Assembly (NCBI GenBank): GCA_025024175.1
Contig: QCXZ01000086.1
Coordinates: 18,256,245-18,320,244, forward strand
Reading direction: 5' to 3'
Origin: Rhyzopertha dominica
Taxonomy: Eukaryota > Arthropoda > Insecta > Coleoptera > Bostrichidae
Length of the DNA: 64,000 nucleotides
The position numbers and the translations under genes are program-made. The notes under the pieces were generated by a model. That model was not told the DNA's origin, ran no database searches, and was given only the letters and a program-made list of their open reading frames with translations. Below are positions 35,552-46,523 of this stretch, in pieces. How positions within the stretch are numbered: the first letter of the stretch is position 1; each line of letters opens with the position of its first letter.

Positions 35552-36595
35552 ATGAGCCTAAATGAATTAAAAGTGTTAAACGCAAAGAAGGAAACCTTGT
35601 TTGCTCGCATACAAAAGCTGTATCAGTCTAGTAAAAAGCTGTCAGCTAGCAGAACCGAGGCAAAAAACTTTGAAATACGATACGGAATACGACGTTGTTG
35701 ATCGGATAAATTCTATTAACGCTTCACTCGATGACAATTTTGAACCAAATTTTCAAGTAATTGAGGCTGTAGATGAGATGATTTGCCACATTCAAGCGGC
35801 TGCAAAAACGTTAGCATAAAAAAAGCCTCAAGAACCGGTAACGGGTACATTTCTGGTGCATAAGACGATAGTTAGATTGCCGAAAATTGATTTGCCTTCG
35901 CTTAGCGGCGTAGTGAATGAATGGCCCGTTTTTTATGAAACTTATAAAAACTTAATTCACGAAAATGATGATTTAGAGCCTATTAACAAACTACATTATC
36001 TGCTTGGAAAGCTCTCTGCACAAACGGAGAGCGTTCATTACCTGAATGCTTTTTTAGAAAAGTTTGATGTATCAGTAAACGCACTTAAAAATATTCAAAT
36101 TAATGACTTAGCCGATTACATCATTTCTTATTTAGCGCTGTCAAAATTAGACAAAGAAACAGTACGATTGTTTGAAATGTCACGCGGTTTTTTTAGATGA
36201 ACAACCATCGTATGCAGAAATTTTAGATTTTGTACGAGCACAGGCAAAAATATTATCATTAAATGTTGAAAAAACGAAGTCTGTCGCTACTAATTCTACA
36301 TTTTCTAAAGCTACAGGTAATTCTTCTTATGCAACACGTGCTTTTCTTGCAAGTACGCAAAACAATAACATTTCGCATTCTTGCTCTTTATGTGAAGACA
36401 AACACGCAATATTCAATTGCGATAAATTTTCGAAGTTTACGCCGAAAGAGAGATATAACTAGGCTAAATAAAAAAAATTTGTGCCTAAATTGCTTGAGTT
36501 CTATCCATAAAAGTAGTTCTTGTAAATCGAATCATACATGCCGCATTTGTTCATATAAGCATCACACTCTTACATTTTTTACCCGCTGATCAAAA
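35552..36595 (+). pseudogene. BEL/Pao Gag, frame-broken
   Basis: Begins MSLNELKVLNAKKETLFARI, the usual start of BEL Gag. The main frame then shows VRLPKIDLPSLSG, EWPVFYETYKNLIHEN and KLHYLLGKLS, the DUF1759 capsid block ('LPK..LP.FSG...EW..F...F...IH'). After a frame change near 36180 come Cys-His clusters HSCSLCEDKHAIFNC and KKNLCLNCLSSIHKSSSC, CRICSYKHHTL, the zinc knuckles before the protease. A stop (35817) and at least three frame changes show it is dead. Confidence 0.8.
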
Positions 36596-36599
36596 TTCA

Positions 36600-37280
36600 A
36601 TGCAGTCTCAAAATTCGATTCCCGTTGTTAGTTTGAACTTGTAGTCACAAGTTGAGCCCGATTCAGTGACTGAAAATATTGAAAGTACTACTTCATTTTG
36701 TACTGGTGATGATTCGACTGTGCTGTTGTCAACTGCAATTGTTCAGTTAATCCTGCCAAACGGTAAAGCAACAAACATTCGCCTTTAAATTGATAACTGT
36801 AGTGAATCCAATCTGTTAACAGTTAAATGTGTTAGAAGGTTAAGATTGCCAATCGAACAGTATTGATCTCTTTTATCGGGCGTAGGTGTTCATCCCCAAC
36901 GCATAGTGGGCCGCACTCGATTATCAATATATAGCATCTGGATTTGATCCCAATTCAAAATATCTATTTGACGCTTTTTTAGTGCACCATATTGCTGACA
37001 AAATGCCAGTTTGTCAGGTTAGTTCTTCCTGTTAGGAGTTCTTGTCGGGTTTTCCGTTAGCTGATGATAGCTTCGCAACTCCAGGTGAAATCGATGGTAT
37101 TTTAGGAGCGCGCGTTTATGCAAAAATTCTTCGTAACAAGAAATTTTGATTCTCACGAAAATCTTTTTGCGATTGAAACATCACTGGGTTATCTAGTATT
37201 AGATAGTATTTTAGTATATTAGCTTTGCCAAAATTAAATTTGGAAATAGAATTTAAGGACGTGTTTGGTTATAACATACA
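36600..37280 (+). pseudogene. BEL/Pao protease region, broken
   Basis: VLLSTAIVQLILPNGKATNIRL followed after a stop by IDNCSESNLLT matches the start of the Pao aspartic-protease-like domain ('LL.TA.V.......LR.LLDSGS..S'), with Asp kept. PLADDSF.TPGEIDGILGA(R) follows in broken frames near 37060-37110. RT, RNase H and integrase are absent after about 37280, so the element is 3'-truncated here. Confidence 0.65.
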
Positions 37281-38118
37281 TTAACAACAGGTCTAGTTAT
37301 TTTTATTATTTGCCTCTTTACCAAATTATTTTCAAGTTTTTGAACATAAGTTCCTATCAAAGTTATCCCAGCGCTTCTCTTATTTTATATTAGGTGACCG
37401 AAATCGTATCTCATTTACTACATAGTCGATGAAATAACAAACATTGTAACCTGACCTACCCTCACACGACCTATCTGACCTGACCNGACCTATCTCGTTT
37501 GTCAAGACAAGACTGTTTTATTGTTCGTTCGNTTGTTTTTCGAAGTATAGCGCGGGGCGATTATTAATAATAAATTAGTAAACGTAATCTACAATGATCT
37601 GATTTATTTTGCCTATTACACAAAATACTTATTAATAGTCAATAAATCGTGAGAGGAATATAACCCAAGCGTTTATAAAAAACCGTGTTCATCTTTTAAT
37701 GGGATGTCCTACGATAGGCGTAGACGTTACTCTTAGAAAGCTTTGTTGGCAGTATGTAATTTGCATATACACGAACATTTACGGAGATTACACGTTCATT
37801 CTATGAATTAAAAAATGATGTGTCAGACACAAGAGTTTGCTTGTAATACGAATTATAATACACATTTGTATGAATATACTATTTATGATTAAAACTCTTA
37901 TTCTGTGCTCGCATAACTAAAACATCACTTGGCAACAACGGCATAGGAACGGTTTTGAAGTAGGGGACATGAGGGGTACTCAAAGTGCCGGTAACGCCAA
38001 TTACTTATATTTTACAAATTCGTTACAGCGCCATCAAACGTTTGACCTCAGAAACACTCGCATTTTGCCCCCAAAATTTGTTTGTGTTTTCGCTATGTAG
38101 GTGAGCACACTATAATAT
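37281..38118. other. No gene recognised
   Basis: Repetitive CCTGACC/CCTATCT words at 37445-37500 and two N's. Nothing else seen. Confidence 0.4.
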
Positions 38119-38516
38119 AGTGGAGGAATAAATCGCCAAAAATGTCTCGTTTAAGGTTTTTCGGTTAGAACCAAACGAAACCTGCTCAGTTTTATGTCAT
38201 ACACAACTGGCTACCAGGAATAGCTATTTACGACATTTTTGGCTGGTACTGATTCTTTTATATGCATAAAACATAAAAGATCTCAAACTAAAAAAAATCA
38301 GAGTTTTCAACTCTTATCATCGCAAACTACCGGTCGTATGAGGTAAAACTTTTTTGGACGAAAGCAGAAACACTGGCGCTTCTATTCCTGTTAAGAAAAT
38401 TTAAATACATTTTTTGCTTTTTATCTGGCACTGTGAAATATCTGAAGTTTTAGTTTGTATGTACTGCTATATTGGATCTGCGATAAAAAAATTTATTATT
38501 TGAAATATGTGGATAT

Positions 38517-38762
38517 ATGCTGGGTACGAATTGTAGAGAAAGCTTTGGAGAAGTTTTTCGTGAAAAGAATATCTTCATGCGAGCTTTATTTTTTGTGCTC
38601 GCGGGCCTTATGCGCTATAGCCTTGAAGAGTTGCTGTATTTACCGGTAGTGTGCAGACAACCACGGCAAATTGTTTTGAGAACGTATTTAGCCACTAGAC
38701 TTTTGTATTTGTTTATATGTCATATTATTTATTGTCGTGTATGTAATGAGGTAGGGCAGTAA
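38517..38762 (+). pseudogene. Element frame upstream of the Cys-rich region
   Basis: An 81-codon frame containing MRYSLEELLYLPVVCRQP and LRTYLATRLLYLF. The 10-12.7 kb copy keeps the same residues at 12345-12536 (minus), with only a few differences. The conservation could reflect recent common descent only. No domain is recognised. Confidence 0.3.
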
Positions 38763-38811
38763 GGATTTTAATACAACTGTTGCTGCTGCGTAGCCAAACT
38801 TTTACTTTAAT

Positions 38812-39132
38812 AATGGAGTGCCTAATTTGTAATAAAGCTGTGGATTCCAATGATGTGACGGTTGTGTCGAATCCAAGACGGCAGGGTTTACTGAGCATTA
38901 TTTCAGCTGAAATTTATTGCAGAAAAAGTTATACAAGTCTACAAAATATTAGTGATGGCGGGCAAACTAGCGATGACGGCGATCATCCTGGTATTTCTGG
39001 AGTACGCGTAACTCATTGTGGCAGTTCATCTTCATTTGATATTAGGCAAATGTGTTTAATATGTCATCATACTGGCAAGAAAAATCGAAAGGTTCTGGTA
39101 TGCGTACAAACACGTAAAATTTTAAATGATTA
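38812..39132 (+). pseudogene. Element-encoded Cys-rich N-terminal region
   Basis: From the ATG at 38812 the frame reads MECLICNKAV, VTVVSNPRRQGLLSIISAEI, CRKSY, then SSSSFDIRQMCLICHHTGKKNRK, and stops after KILND at 39131. Paired cysteines (C..C, C, C..C-H) spaced over about 100 residues suggest a metal-binding domain. From memory this resembles the N-terminus of a poorly characterised arthropod mobile-element protein family in which 'SFDFK..C..C' recurs. The matching middle section lies at 40790-41110, beyond nested insertions. Confidence 0.5.
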
Positions 39133-39390
39133 ACAAATTAAAGATGTTTGTTTTTTTACGAGTAAGATTTGTTTGCTGAGAAGTGTTTACGCTAAATAAT
39201 TAGAAATGTTGCTGAACAGAAGATTGTAGATGTGAAGTGTATTGGTTAAGTGAAAGGTAATATTTTCCAGTTTAAAACAAATGCTTGTCAAGGAAATAAA
39301 CGCAAAAATTTTATTGTAATTGCTTCTTTTAGGAACTGGTAGTTCAACGTACGACAAAATAATAACAGCTGCTAAAGAAATAGTTGATAT

Positions 39391-40620
39391 CACAATGAAT
39401 TCAAAATTAACCGGCTATGAAGTCCTTTTTGCTTACAATGCTAAGTAGGTACCGCTGCTAGGCGGTTGCTAGGAAAACTGTACGATCTTTTTAGCAAACT
39501 GTGCGATTTTTTACCGTATGTGATAGGTATCTTACACTGATCGCAGACGCTGTGTTTTTTAGGTATTTACAGAAGTGGTCGTAGGTTAACATATTTATGG
39601 TAAGCAAAAAGGTCTTCTAGCCGATTAATTTTGAAATCATTGTGATATCTCTTTCTTTACGGTCCGTTGCTAGGTAGTTGCTAGGGAAACTGTAGTATTT
39701 TTTTACCAAGATATGCGATTTTTTTATCATACGTAATAGGTATCTTACATTGATTGCAGACGGTGTATTCTTAAGTATTTACAGTAGTGGTCGCAGGTAT
39801 AGTAATTCAACTCTCTTACCGTTTTTACAACCCTGCANTACTATTTACCTTTCATTTACAGNCACAGTTGGAACGGCACGCGACCCCTCATAAATCAAAC
39901 CCTCTCATTGTGATTTTGCCAATTTCCAGTGCCGGCTTTAAGCCGTTTTAANACTCATTTTTTGTTTGTGTNGTGTATATTATTGTATTATTGTCAACAG
40001 ATCTTTTTTGGCAACTTTTCCATCCGGAATTGTAATTTTATTATTTTTCATGTAATCAATTATTCCTATTTTTTTTGTAGCAGATGTTGGCGCCTTGTTC
40101 ATTAATTTTGAATGATAACTCGCGTTATCCATGACTATAACAGATGCTGGTGGTAGCCCTGGCAGTAACTGCTGCTGAAACCAAGTTTCAAAAAAAGCAG
40201 AGTCCATGTCGCAATGGTAGTCAGCCGAACAATTTTGGATGTTTCGCTGACAGTAATAAGCTATTTTCTACCCATCCATCACTTTACCGTACGTAATAGG
40301 TATTTTACATTGATCGCAGACGGTGTGTTTTTAGGTATTTACAGTAGTGGTCGTAGGAAAACATGTTTATGGTACTTAGCATTGTAAGCAAAAAGGTCTT
40401 CATAGCCGATTAATTTTGAAATCATTGTGATATCATCTTTCTTTGTGGTCCGTTGCTAGGCGGCTGCTAGGAAAACTGTGCGATTTTTTTACCATACGTA
40501 ATAGGTATGTTACGTTGATTGAGACGGTGTATTCTTAAGTATTTACAGTAGTAGTCGTAAGCAAAGTGTAGTACGTAAAAGGTATTGTAATGCAATTACG
40601 CACTCATAGAATTATGCGTC
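39391..40620. repeat. Nested repeat units with inverted arms (copy 2)
   Basis: 39391-39447 (ATCACAATGAATTC...) is the complement of 40374-40436, and a third arm lies at 39600-39647. Between and beyond them a unit of about 200 bp recurs in one orientation at about 39450-39585, 39655-39797, 40287-40360 and 40446-40560, with GTTGCTAGG, TACGTAATAGGTAT, GACGGTGT and TATTTACAGTAGTGGTCG. The block contains the DDE fragment at 39980-40207. It looks like a small transposon, perhaps twice nested, that entered the coding region of the 3.85-kb element. Confidence 0.6.
39980..40207 (-). pseudogene. IS630/Tc1-type DDE transposase fragment
   Basis: FETWFQQQLLPGLPPASVIVMDNASYHS is the block around the second catalytic Asp ('VIVMDNA.YH') of a DDE_3-like transposase; KAPTSATKKIGIIDYMKNNKI is the usual segment after it. 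The frame covers only about 75 residues, with no first Asp or final Glu/Asp block visible. It lies among the nested repeats at 39391-40620 and is probably the remains of their autonomous source. Confidence 0.7.
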
Positions 40621-40789
40621 GTGCGTAACTTTTCTAATCGTGCGTGAAATGCTTTTTACGATAATTATTACGTAAAATACTATTAAGTCACTATATATCA
40701 AAACTAAATTTAAGAGCCCAAAAAAATCCCAATAAAAAAATTAAGGCTTCTCGGCAAGTGCAAAATCAACCAAATCTAGCAGCGGGGAA

Positions 40790-41110
40790 AACTGTTTTAG
40801 CAAAGAAAATATTTCTTATGAGGAAGAGATACGTATTCTGCATAAAGCTGCAAGTACGAGTGTACTAAGGAAAGATGTGGAAGATTTTTCCGGCTCCTAC
40901 TGAAATAAATTTTTGTTTTGTTTAACAAGTGCCTAAAAGAGTGCTGATTTTATTTTCCTGGCTAATAGACAAGTTGCTTTATAATGATGCAGATGTTCCA
41001 ATAAGTCGCAAAGCGATTATATCTTGCAATATAGTTATGGGCCTTTAGAACAGAAAATTCAAACTTAACAGCTTTCATGTTGTATAGCGTTGTACATTCA
41101 TCCTGCAACT
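40790..41110 (+). pseudogene. Element-encoded protein, middle part, frame-broken
   Basis: Same coding segment as 10770-11150 (minus): VLAKKIFLMRKRYVFCIKLQV, PKRVLILFSWLIDKLLYNDADVPISRKA and NRKFKLNSF in shifting frames with several stops. Comparing the two copies shows the original reading frame and confirms the plus strand as coding. Confidence 0.5.
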
Positions 41111-41174
41111 CGCAGCAAAAAGGTGTTCAATATTTAAATACTTTAAATACTTCTGCTTTGAAAAATAAAACAGC

Positions 41175-41201
41175 CCGACGATGACCGAAAAGTCAAAACC
41201 A
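41175..41201 (+). ncRNA. Decayed hammerhead-like motif in the element
   Basis: CCGACGA, T, GAC/GTC stem, AAAACC: the counterpart of 10716-10741, with the GAAA box changed to AAAA. ACAATAAAGTGG follows, as after the PLE motifs. Confidence 0.25.
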
Positions 41202-41970
41202 TTGTCACCTTATTGGTAAATTTGTTTACACAATAAAGTGGCAGAAGGTAGTAAACAAGTGTTGAATTATTTGAAAATAGAGTACCACATAGAAATGCTC
41301 TAAACCATAGAAAGTATTAAAGTAGACCTGCGTTGCTCGTCAACATTGTCTGCCCGTAAGCCCGTATTAAACGCAGTTTACAGCGTTTACTAAACGGTAC
41401 GCAGACCAAGAAACCGTGGCTAGAGCTCAGCGCAACCGGTCATCGAAACATAAAAAATCATAACGTAAAAACTATAACACTTACCTGTGTATTTTTTTCA
41501 TTAAAAACTGCTATAAACCTTCCTTTCATTTTCTCTCGCTCAAAGTATACGCAAATTTAATTAATAAAAAAGTTTCTCGCATGTCGAAGTACGTACTATC
41601 TCAAACACCTAAGTTCTGACTGTTAATTAATTTTAGCCTAGTTTTATTAAATATTCAGGTTATAATTACATACCACTGAAAGCGCACTGATATTTACTTT
41701 CGTTTGTTTTTTTTATTGTTGTATGTTTTTTTCTGAGATATCTGAGATATCGCGCAATAACTATTACAAAGCACAAATTTAAAAAATAATAATTTTCTCA
41801 ATTTTTTACAACTATAACAGGACGGTACCAGTAAGAAATGTCGTAAATTATATGTCTCTACAGAAAATTATATGACGAACACAGCCATGTATGTTTCAAC
41901 TGGTTCTAAGCTAATTTTTATTATCTTGTTAAATAAGCTTCTTTTTCGCATGCATTTTCTCCACTAATAT

Positions 41971-42915
41971 GTATACACAAGGGTTGTACGTGTGTTAACG
42001 TAGTGTCGCACTCTCTTTTCTCAAGTGTCCCAACCGGTGTAGTGGCTAAAGTGAAAGGGGAAGAATAAAAGGTAGCAGGACCACTACAAAATAGTTCCAA
42101 TCCAAATGCACACGCTCGTTTTGTTTAAAAAAAAATAACTTCTCTGCAACGTATAATTATTTGGATATGGTGTAAAATATGATAGTCTACATGAATTTCC
42201 AAAATTAGCCTTAAACTCGGGAGTTTATGTATTGCCAATAGTGACAATAAGTATCAACAATACAACAATATAATAGGTAAAGTCCTTCACTATCTTGCAG
42301 CATCTACTAGAAACACTTGTAGGTTACTGTATTAGCCTTTATCAATGCGAAATTCATATCTATTCATTTCGCAGGTCACATTAGTATATGATAAGTAAAT
42401 ACATATTTCGGCAGCCAAGCTGCAACCCTTAGTAGATAGAAGTAAAGCGACTTCTTAAAATATTTGGCTGGGAGAATATTCTCGTCACAAAATTTTCAGG
42501 GTTTCAAGCTTATTTTAATGAAGACATTAGATAAAGGTTTTGCTAAAGCATCGCAAAGCCACTTTGTTCGCAACCTCTAGTAATCTCAACCAAACATAAA
42601 ACCGTTGTCTGAATAATAAGACAATGATAAAACTAAACAGTCGACAACGCCACGGTTTTGCTTTGTTTTGGCAAGTGTTTTTATATTTTGCAATTTTTTT
42701 ACACTTGTTATTCCAAGATAACACTCGAGCCATATAGTCTCATATAACATTTGTTTATTTCCAGTGTGATATGAACACCAGCATGAAATTCTCGAAGCTA
42801 TTTTATTATCAAACTGTTTATATTATACATATCAAGCCTTGATGCATAACATAACTAGATACTGACAAGAAGGATCTGCTCTGGCAATATAATTGAACAA
42901 TTATGTGACATTATT
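41971..42915. other. No gene recognised
   Basis: AT-rich with short frames only. Confidence 0.4.
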
Positions 42916-43603
42916 GAATTCTTCTTTAAGAAAATTATTCTTTAAGTGTAATCCACTTTATTTTGTTATTGTACACCGCTTTCGACTACAAGGTAGCCGT
43001 CGTCAGTACAATAAAAGATAAAGATAAAGAAAAAGAAACTGTTACAATTCGTTTGACAAAGTCAAAAAATTTTAGAACAAGCAAACTTGACCACAAACCA
43101 AAAGTAACCTACATGCCAGCAACACAACCGTAATATTAATTTACATCAAATAAATAGCTTAGAACAGGACAACTGAAATTACAAAAATCGCTTAAAGTAA
43201 TTAAATTTTGTTCGCTAATAATTTTATAAATTTCTAAAATTTCCAGACAATTTAATTTTGATGATTTATTGCACAAATCTAATGAATTTAAATTGTCTAG
43301 CGTGGCAGTGTGTTTATTTAACAATAAATGGTTAGGTAACGAAGAATTTGTTGTTGCAATATCTGTATTTTTATACTTCTCGAATTGGTTTAAATGTTCT
43401 TTACCTCTAATTAAAAAAGATGTTCCCGTTTGTCCAACATAAACTGAATTGCAATCATTGCATGAAAAACTAGAAACGCCTGAATTATATAAAACTGGAA
43501 TTTGGTCTTTATTGCGGACAAGACGGGAAAAGGCACTGCCTACGGTAGAAAAAGCAATACCTATTTATTCCATGAGAAGAAAATAATTTAGATAGGGTAA
43601 CTG
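42916..43603 (-). pseudogene. PLE 3' end, left arm of an inverted pair
   Basis: On the minus strand: SSFSCNDCNSVYVGQTGTSFLI (GIY-YIG core, 43420-43470), then RGKEHLNQFEKYKN, and LLLNKHTATLDNLNSLDLCNKSSKLNCLEILEIYKI (43136-43324). The hammerhead-like motif and AATAAAGTGGATTACAC follow at the 3' end. The coding sequence is fairly well kept. It is the mirror image of 43859-44496. Confidence 0.75.
42980..43006 (-). ncRNA. Hammerhead-like motif of the PLE 3' end (left arm)
   Basis: CTGACGA, C, a 6-bp stem GGCTAC/GTAGTC (one G-U pair) with loop CTT, then GAAAGC. Both conserved boxes are intact, with one extra base before stem II. A stem III is not obvious. Confidence 0.45.
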
Positions 43604-43858
43604 AGACTTGACCAGCAAACTTAAAAGCAAACCAAACCGTAACTAAATTTTTAGAAAATACACTTGTACAGATTGTTTTTTCATATTTTTCTTTACTCCC
43701 TTATTCACATAACTTTTTAACCGATTTTTTAAAATACACTGCTATTAAATGCTTTCGAAAAAGAATTGGGTGTAATTCTCCAAATTGCTTTCAATAACAA
43801 TTTTCCAAATTATTTAATAGAAAAATAGAAAAATATTGACAAAATTTAAGGTTTGGTT
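43604..43858. other. Spacer between inverted PLE arms
   Basis: On the plus strand parts of it read FSYFSLLPYSHNFLTDF, the PLE block that precedes the GIY-YIG domain, so the spacer belongs to the right-hand copy. Confidence 0.5.
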
Positions 43859-44496
43859 TCCCTATCTAAATTATTTTCTTCTCATGGAATAAATATTGCT
43901 TTTTTTTCTACCGTAGGCAGTGTGTTTTCCCGTATTGTCCGTAATAAAGAGCAAATACTAGTTTTAAATAATTAAGGCGTTTATGGTTTTTCATGCAATG
44001 ATTGCAATTCAGTTTATGTTGGACAAACGGGAAGATCTTTTTTAATTAAGGTAGATAACATTTAAAACAACTCGATAAGCTAACTATTTATTGTTAAATA
44101 AACACACTGCCACGCTAGACAATTTAAATCTATTACATTTGTGAATTAANTCATCAAAATTATTTTTTTTTGAAATTTTAGAAATAAATTATTAGCGAAC
44201 AAAATTTTACTCTTTTAAACGATTCTTGTAATTTCAGTTGTCCTGTTCTAAACTATTTATTATTTGATCCAAATTAATATCACGTTTGTGTTGCTGGCAT
44301 GTAGGCTAGTTTTGGCTTGTGGTCAAGTTTGCTTGTTATAAATTTTTTGACTTTGTCAAGTGAATTGTAAAAGTTCCTTTTTCTTAATTTTTACCTTTGA
44401 TTGTACTGACAATTGCTACCTTGTAGTCGAAAGCGCTCTACAATAACAAAATAAAGTGGATTACACTTAAAGAATAATTTTCTTAAAGAAGAATTC
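43859..44496 (+). pseudogene. PLE 3' end, right arm of an inverted pair
   Basis: Complement of the left arm with point changes and a deletion of about 60 bp after the GIY-YIG core. CNDCNSVYVGQTGRS is readable near 43995-44040, followed by stops. It ends in the same AATAAAGTGGATTACAC...GAATTC. More decayed than the left arm. Confidence 0.75.
44406..44432 (+). ncRNA. Hammerhead-like motif of the PLE 3' end (right arm)
   Basis: CTGACAA (G changed to A), T, TGCTAC/GTAGTC stem, GAAAGC. Copy of 42980-43006 with a lost conserved G. Confidence 0.35.
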
Positions 44497-46061
44497 ATTA
44501 ATTATAATTCCACTTCGAGAATATCGATCAATTGTAATTTTTTTTATGTGACATATTATTGCTGGATTTGTAATTTTTTAATTAATTAAATTCGTGAAAT
44601 TTATTCTACAGATATATAATGTTTCTCAATTTTTTTTTATTTTTGTTCTTGACACATCAACCTAAATTGTTTAACAGATGTCTGTATTCGCTTTAACCTT
44701 TGCTAGAACATAAATTTTCATGATTTTCATTTGTGCAATTAAATTTGGCTGGTTTTAGCAAATGTTCTGCAACATTATGTTTTCTTTTTAATTAACCTAG
44801 TCAGGTATTTTTATGAGGTCAAAATATTAGCTAGTAAATAATATCTGCATTCTAAATGTAATTTCTGGAGCTCGATGGGCATTAAATCCACATTACAACA
44901 TATCTTGATCGTACGTAATCCAGCTGTGGTCGTCATTTAAAAAAAAACAGCTTGTGCTGTACGTCAAAAACTATTTACAATACCAAAAGTTAATTACACA
45001 ATTCGATACTAAGTGAAAACTCTGGCTGTCGCAGGGTCCATTAGAATTTCGAATTTCACAGTTTTAGGCTAAAATTCGTTTCGGCAACAGTGCAAGTCAG
45101 ACGATCCATGGTTTTTCAGTTAATTCAGTTTCAAATTTCACTTTTAAAATTTAGGTTACAACTTGTTGATTATATTTTCAGTTAACTAATTTTTCTTCTT
45201 CTCATAAAATGTTATTGGGGTGGCCATTTTTATAAAACATTACTTAAAACTGAAAAATGATCACTTGTTTTGTTGATGTTTATCGACCGTTTGATTAGAT
45301 TTTAGATGTTTTTTTGCTCTGCATATGTGATATTTTGTTTTGGTCTACCCTGCATGATTAGTGTACTAGGAAGACCAGTGCTTTCACAGTAAACTATAAT
45401 ACGTAAACGTAAACGTTAAACTATGTATGTATTTAAGCACATTGAACACAGCTTGAAAAACTACCACTAAACTAATATTAAGTTGCTAACAAATTAAATT
45501 TTACTAATATACCATCAAGAATGTGATGGCTGAGTGAATGAAGTGGTATTTATAAACTTGTATAAACACAGACAAACGAGGCAAAGTTAACTGTAGGTGC
45601 TGAAATAGTACCATTTGCGGTCAAGGGTGTTACCGTTGCATATGTGGTCGATATCCGTCTAACCGCAATAGCCTCATTTTTAAGGTTATTTTGAAAGTAT
45701 TCGACTGACATTTTTTGTAACATTCTTATTACTCGCCGTTTTTTCAACAAATATATATTAATATATATTAAGGAGATACTACATTATTCGATAATACACT
45801 CTGAAAAAAGACTTACTTGTGCAGACAAATTTTTCATTGTTAGCATGTAACCTCTACATTAACCCAGATATATTGTTATTTGTAATCAACTTTTGTTGTG
45901 CTAACATTTATTAAATGCTTGCAATTACAGACTACTACTTTAAACACNGTATTGCTGCAGGAGCAATATATTAGTAATCTTAACAAATCAGACAGCTTAA
46001 ATCCAAATCGGAAGATATCGTACAGCGTTCTTTAGTATCTGCTTACTTAGCATCTTAAGCC
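44497..46061. other. No gene recognised
   Basis: AT-rich; short frames. Ends with the left CTTAAGCC copy of the hAT MITE duplication (46054-46061). Confidence 0.4.
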
Positions 46062-46284
46062 CAGTGTTGCCAACCGTAGCGGAATTCTGCTAGGTAAGCC
46101 GGAAAAAACTTTGAAAGGCAGTGTAGCGCCGGTAGATCAAATTAAGCAGAAATAATTATTTTTCTTGTTTAGTGCGACGAATATACAAGACCTGCAAAAT
46201 AATAATAAAATACATAACCGTAGCGGGAAGTAGCGGAAATTCGAGAGCAGTTGCGATTTTTTCTATGTGCGGTTGGCAACACCG
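46062..46284. mobile_element. hAT-type MITE, 223 bp, with 8-bp duplication
   Basis: Starts CAGTGTTGCCAACCG and ends with the complement of CGGTGTTGCCAACCG, a 15-bp inverted repeat with one mismatch. It is flanked by perfect 8-bp direct repeats CTTAAGCC at 46054-46061 and 46285-46292. An 8-bp target duplication and CAG..G ends are hAT traits. The interior is non-coding. It stands 240 bp before the zinc-finger/transposase-like gene. Confidence 0.85.
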
Positions 46285-46523
46285 CTTAAGCCGCATATGC
46301 GGTCGTCCACCATTGCGTCATTCCATCTTCCATCATTTTGGTTCCCGTGTCGTGATTTCGTGTATCGGTTCGCTGGATTGAAGCTTATTATGCAGTGGAA
46401 GCAGAACATGTGTGGTTGCTTATACAAAAGGGGTTATTTGAATTAACAACCAAGTACGACAAAAAATTTGTGTCAGTTACACAATTATTACAAGATATCA
46501 AGGCTGTAAACTAAAATTTTAAT

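Larger units (their letters stand above)
38119..41965 (+). mobile_element. Inverted-repeat DNA element, copy 2 (3.85 kb)
   Basis: It begins AGTGGAGGAATAAATCGCC at 38119 and ends with the complement of AGTGGAGAAAATGCATGCG at 41965, flanked by AATAT on both sides (38114-38118 and 41966-41970). The terminal inverted repeats are long: matching landmarks such as TTAGAACCA and TTTACGACATTT continue inward for 200 bp or more on each side. The interior encodes parts of a Cys-rich protein on the plus strand, interrupted by nested repeats and a foreign transposase fragment. AG...CT ends and long TIRs recall Polintons in form, but the duplication is 5 bp and no Polinton gene is seen; the superfamily is open. 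Confidence 0.7.
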
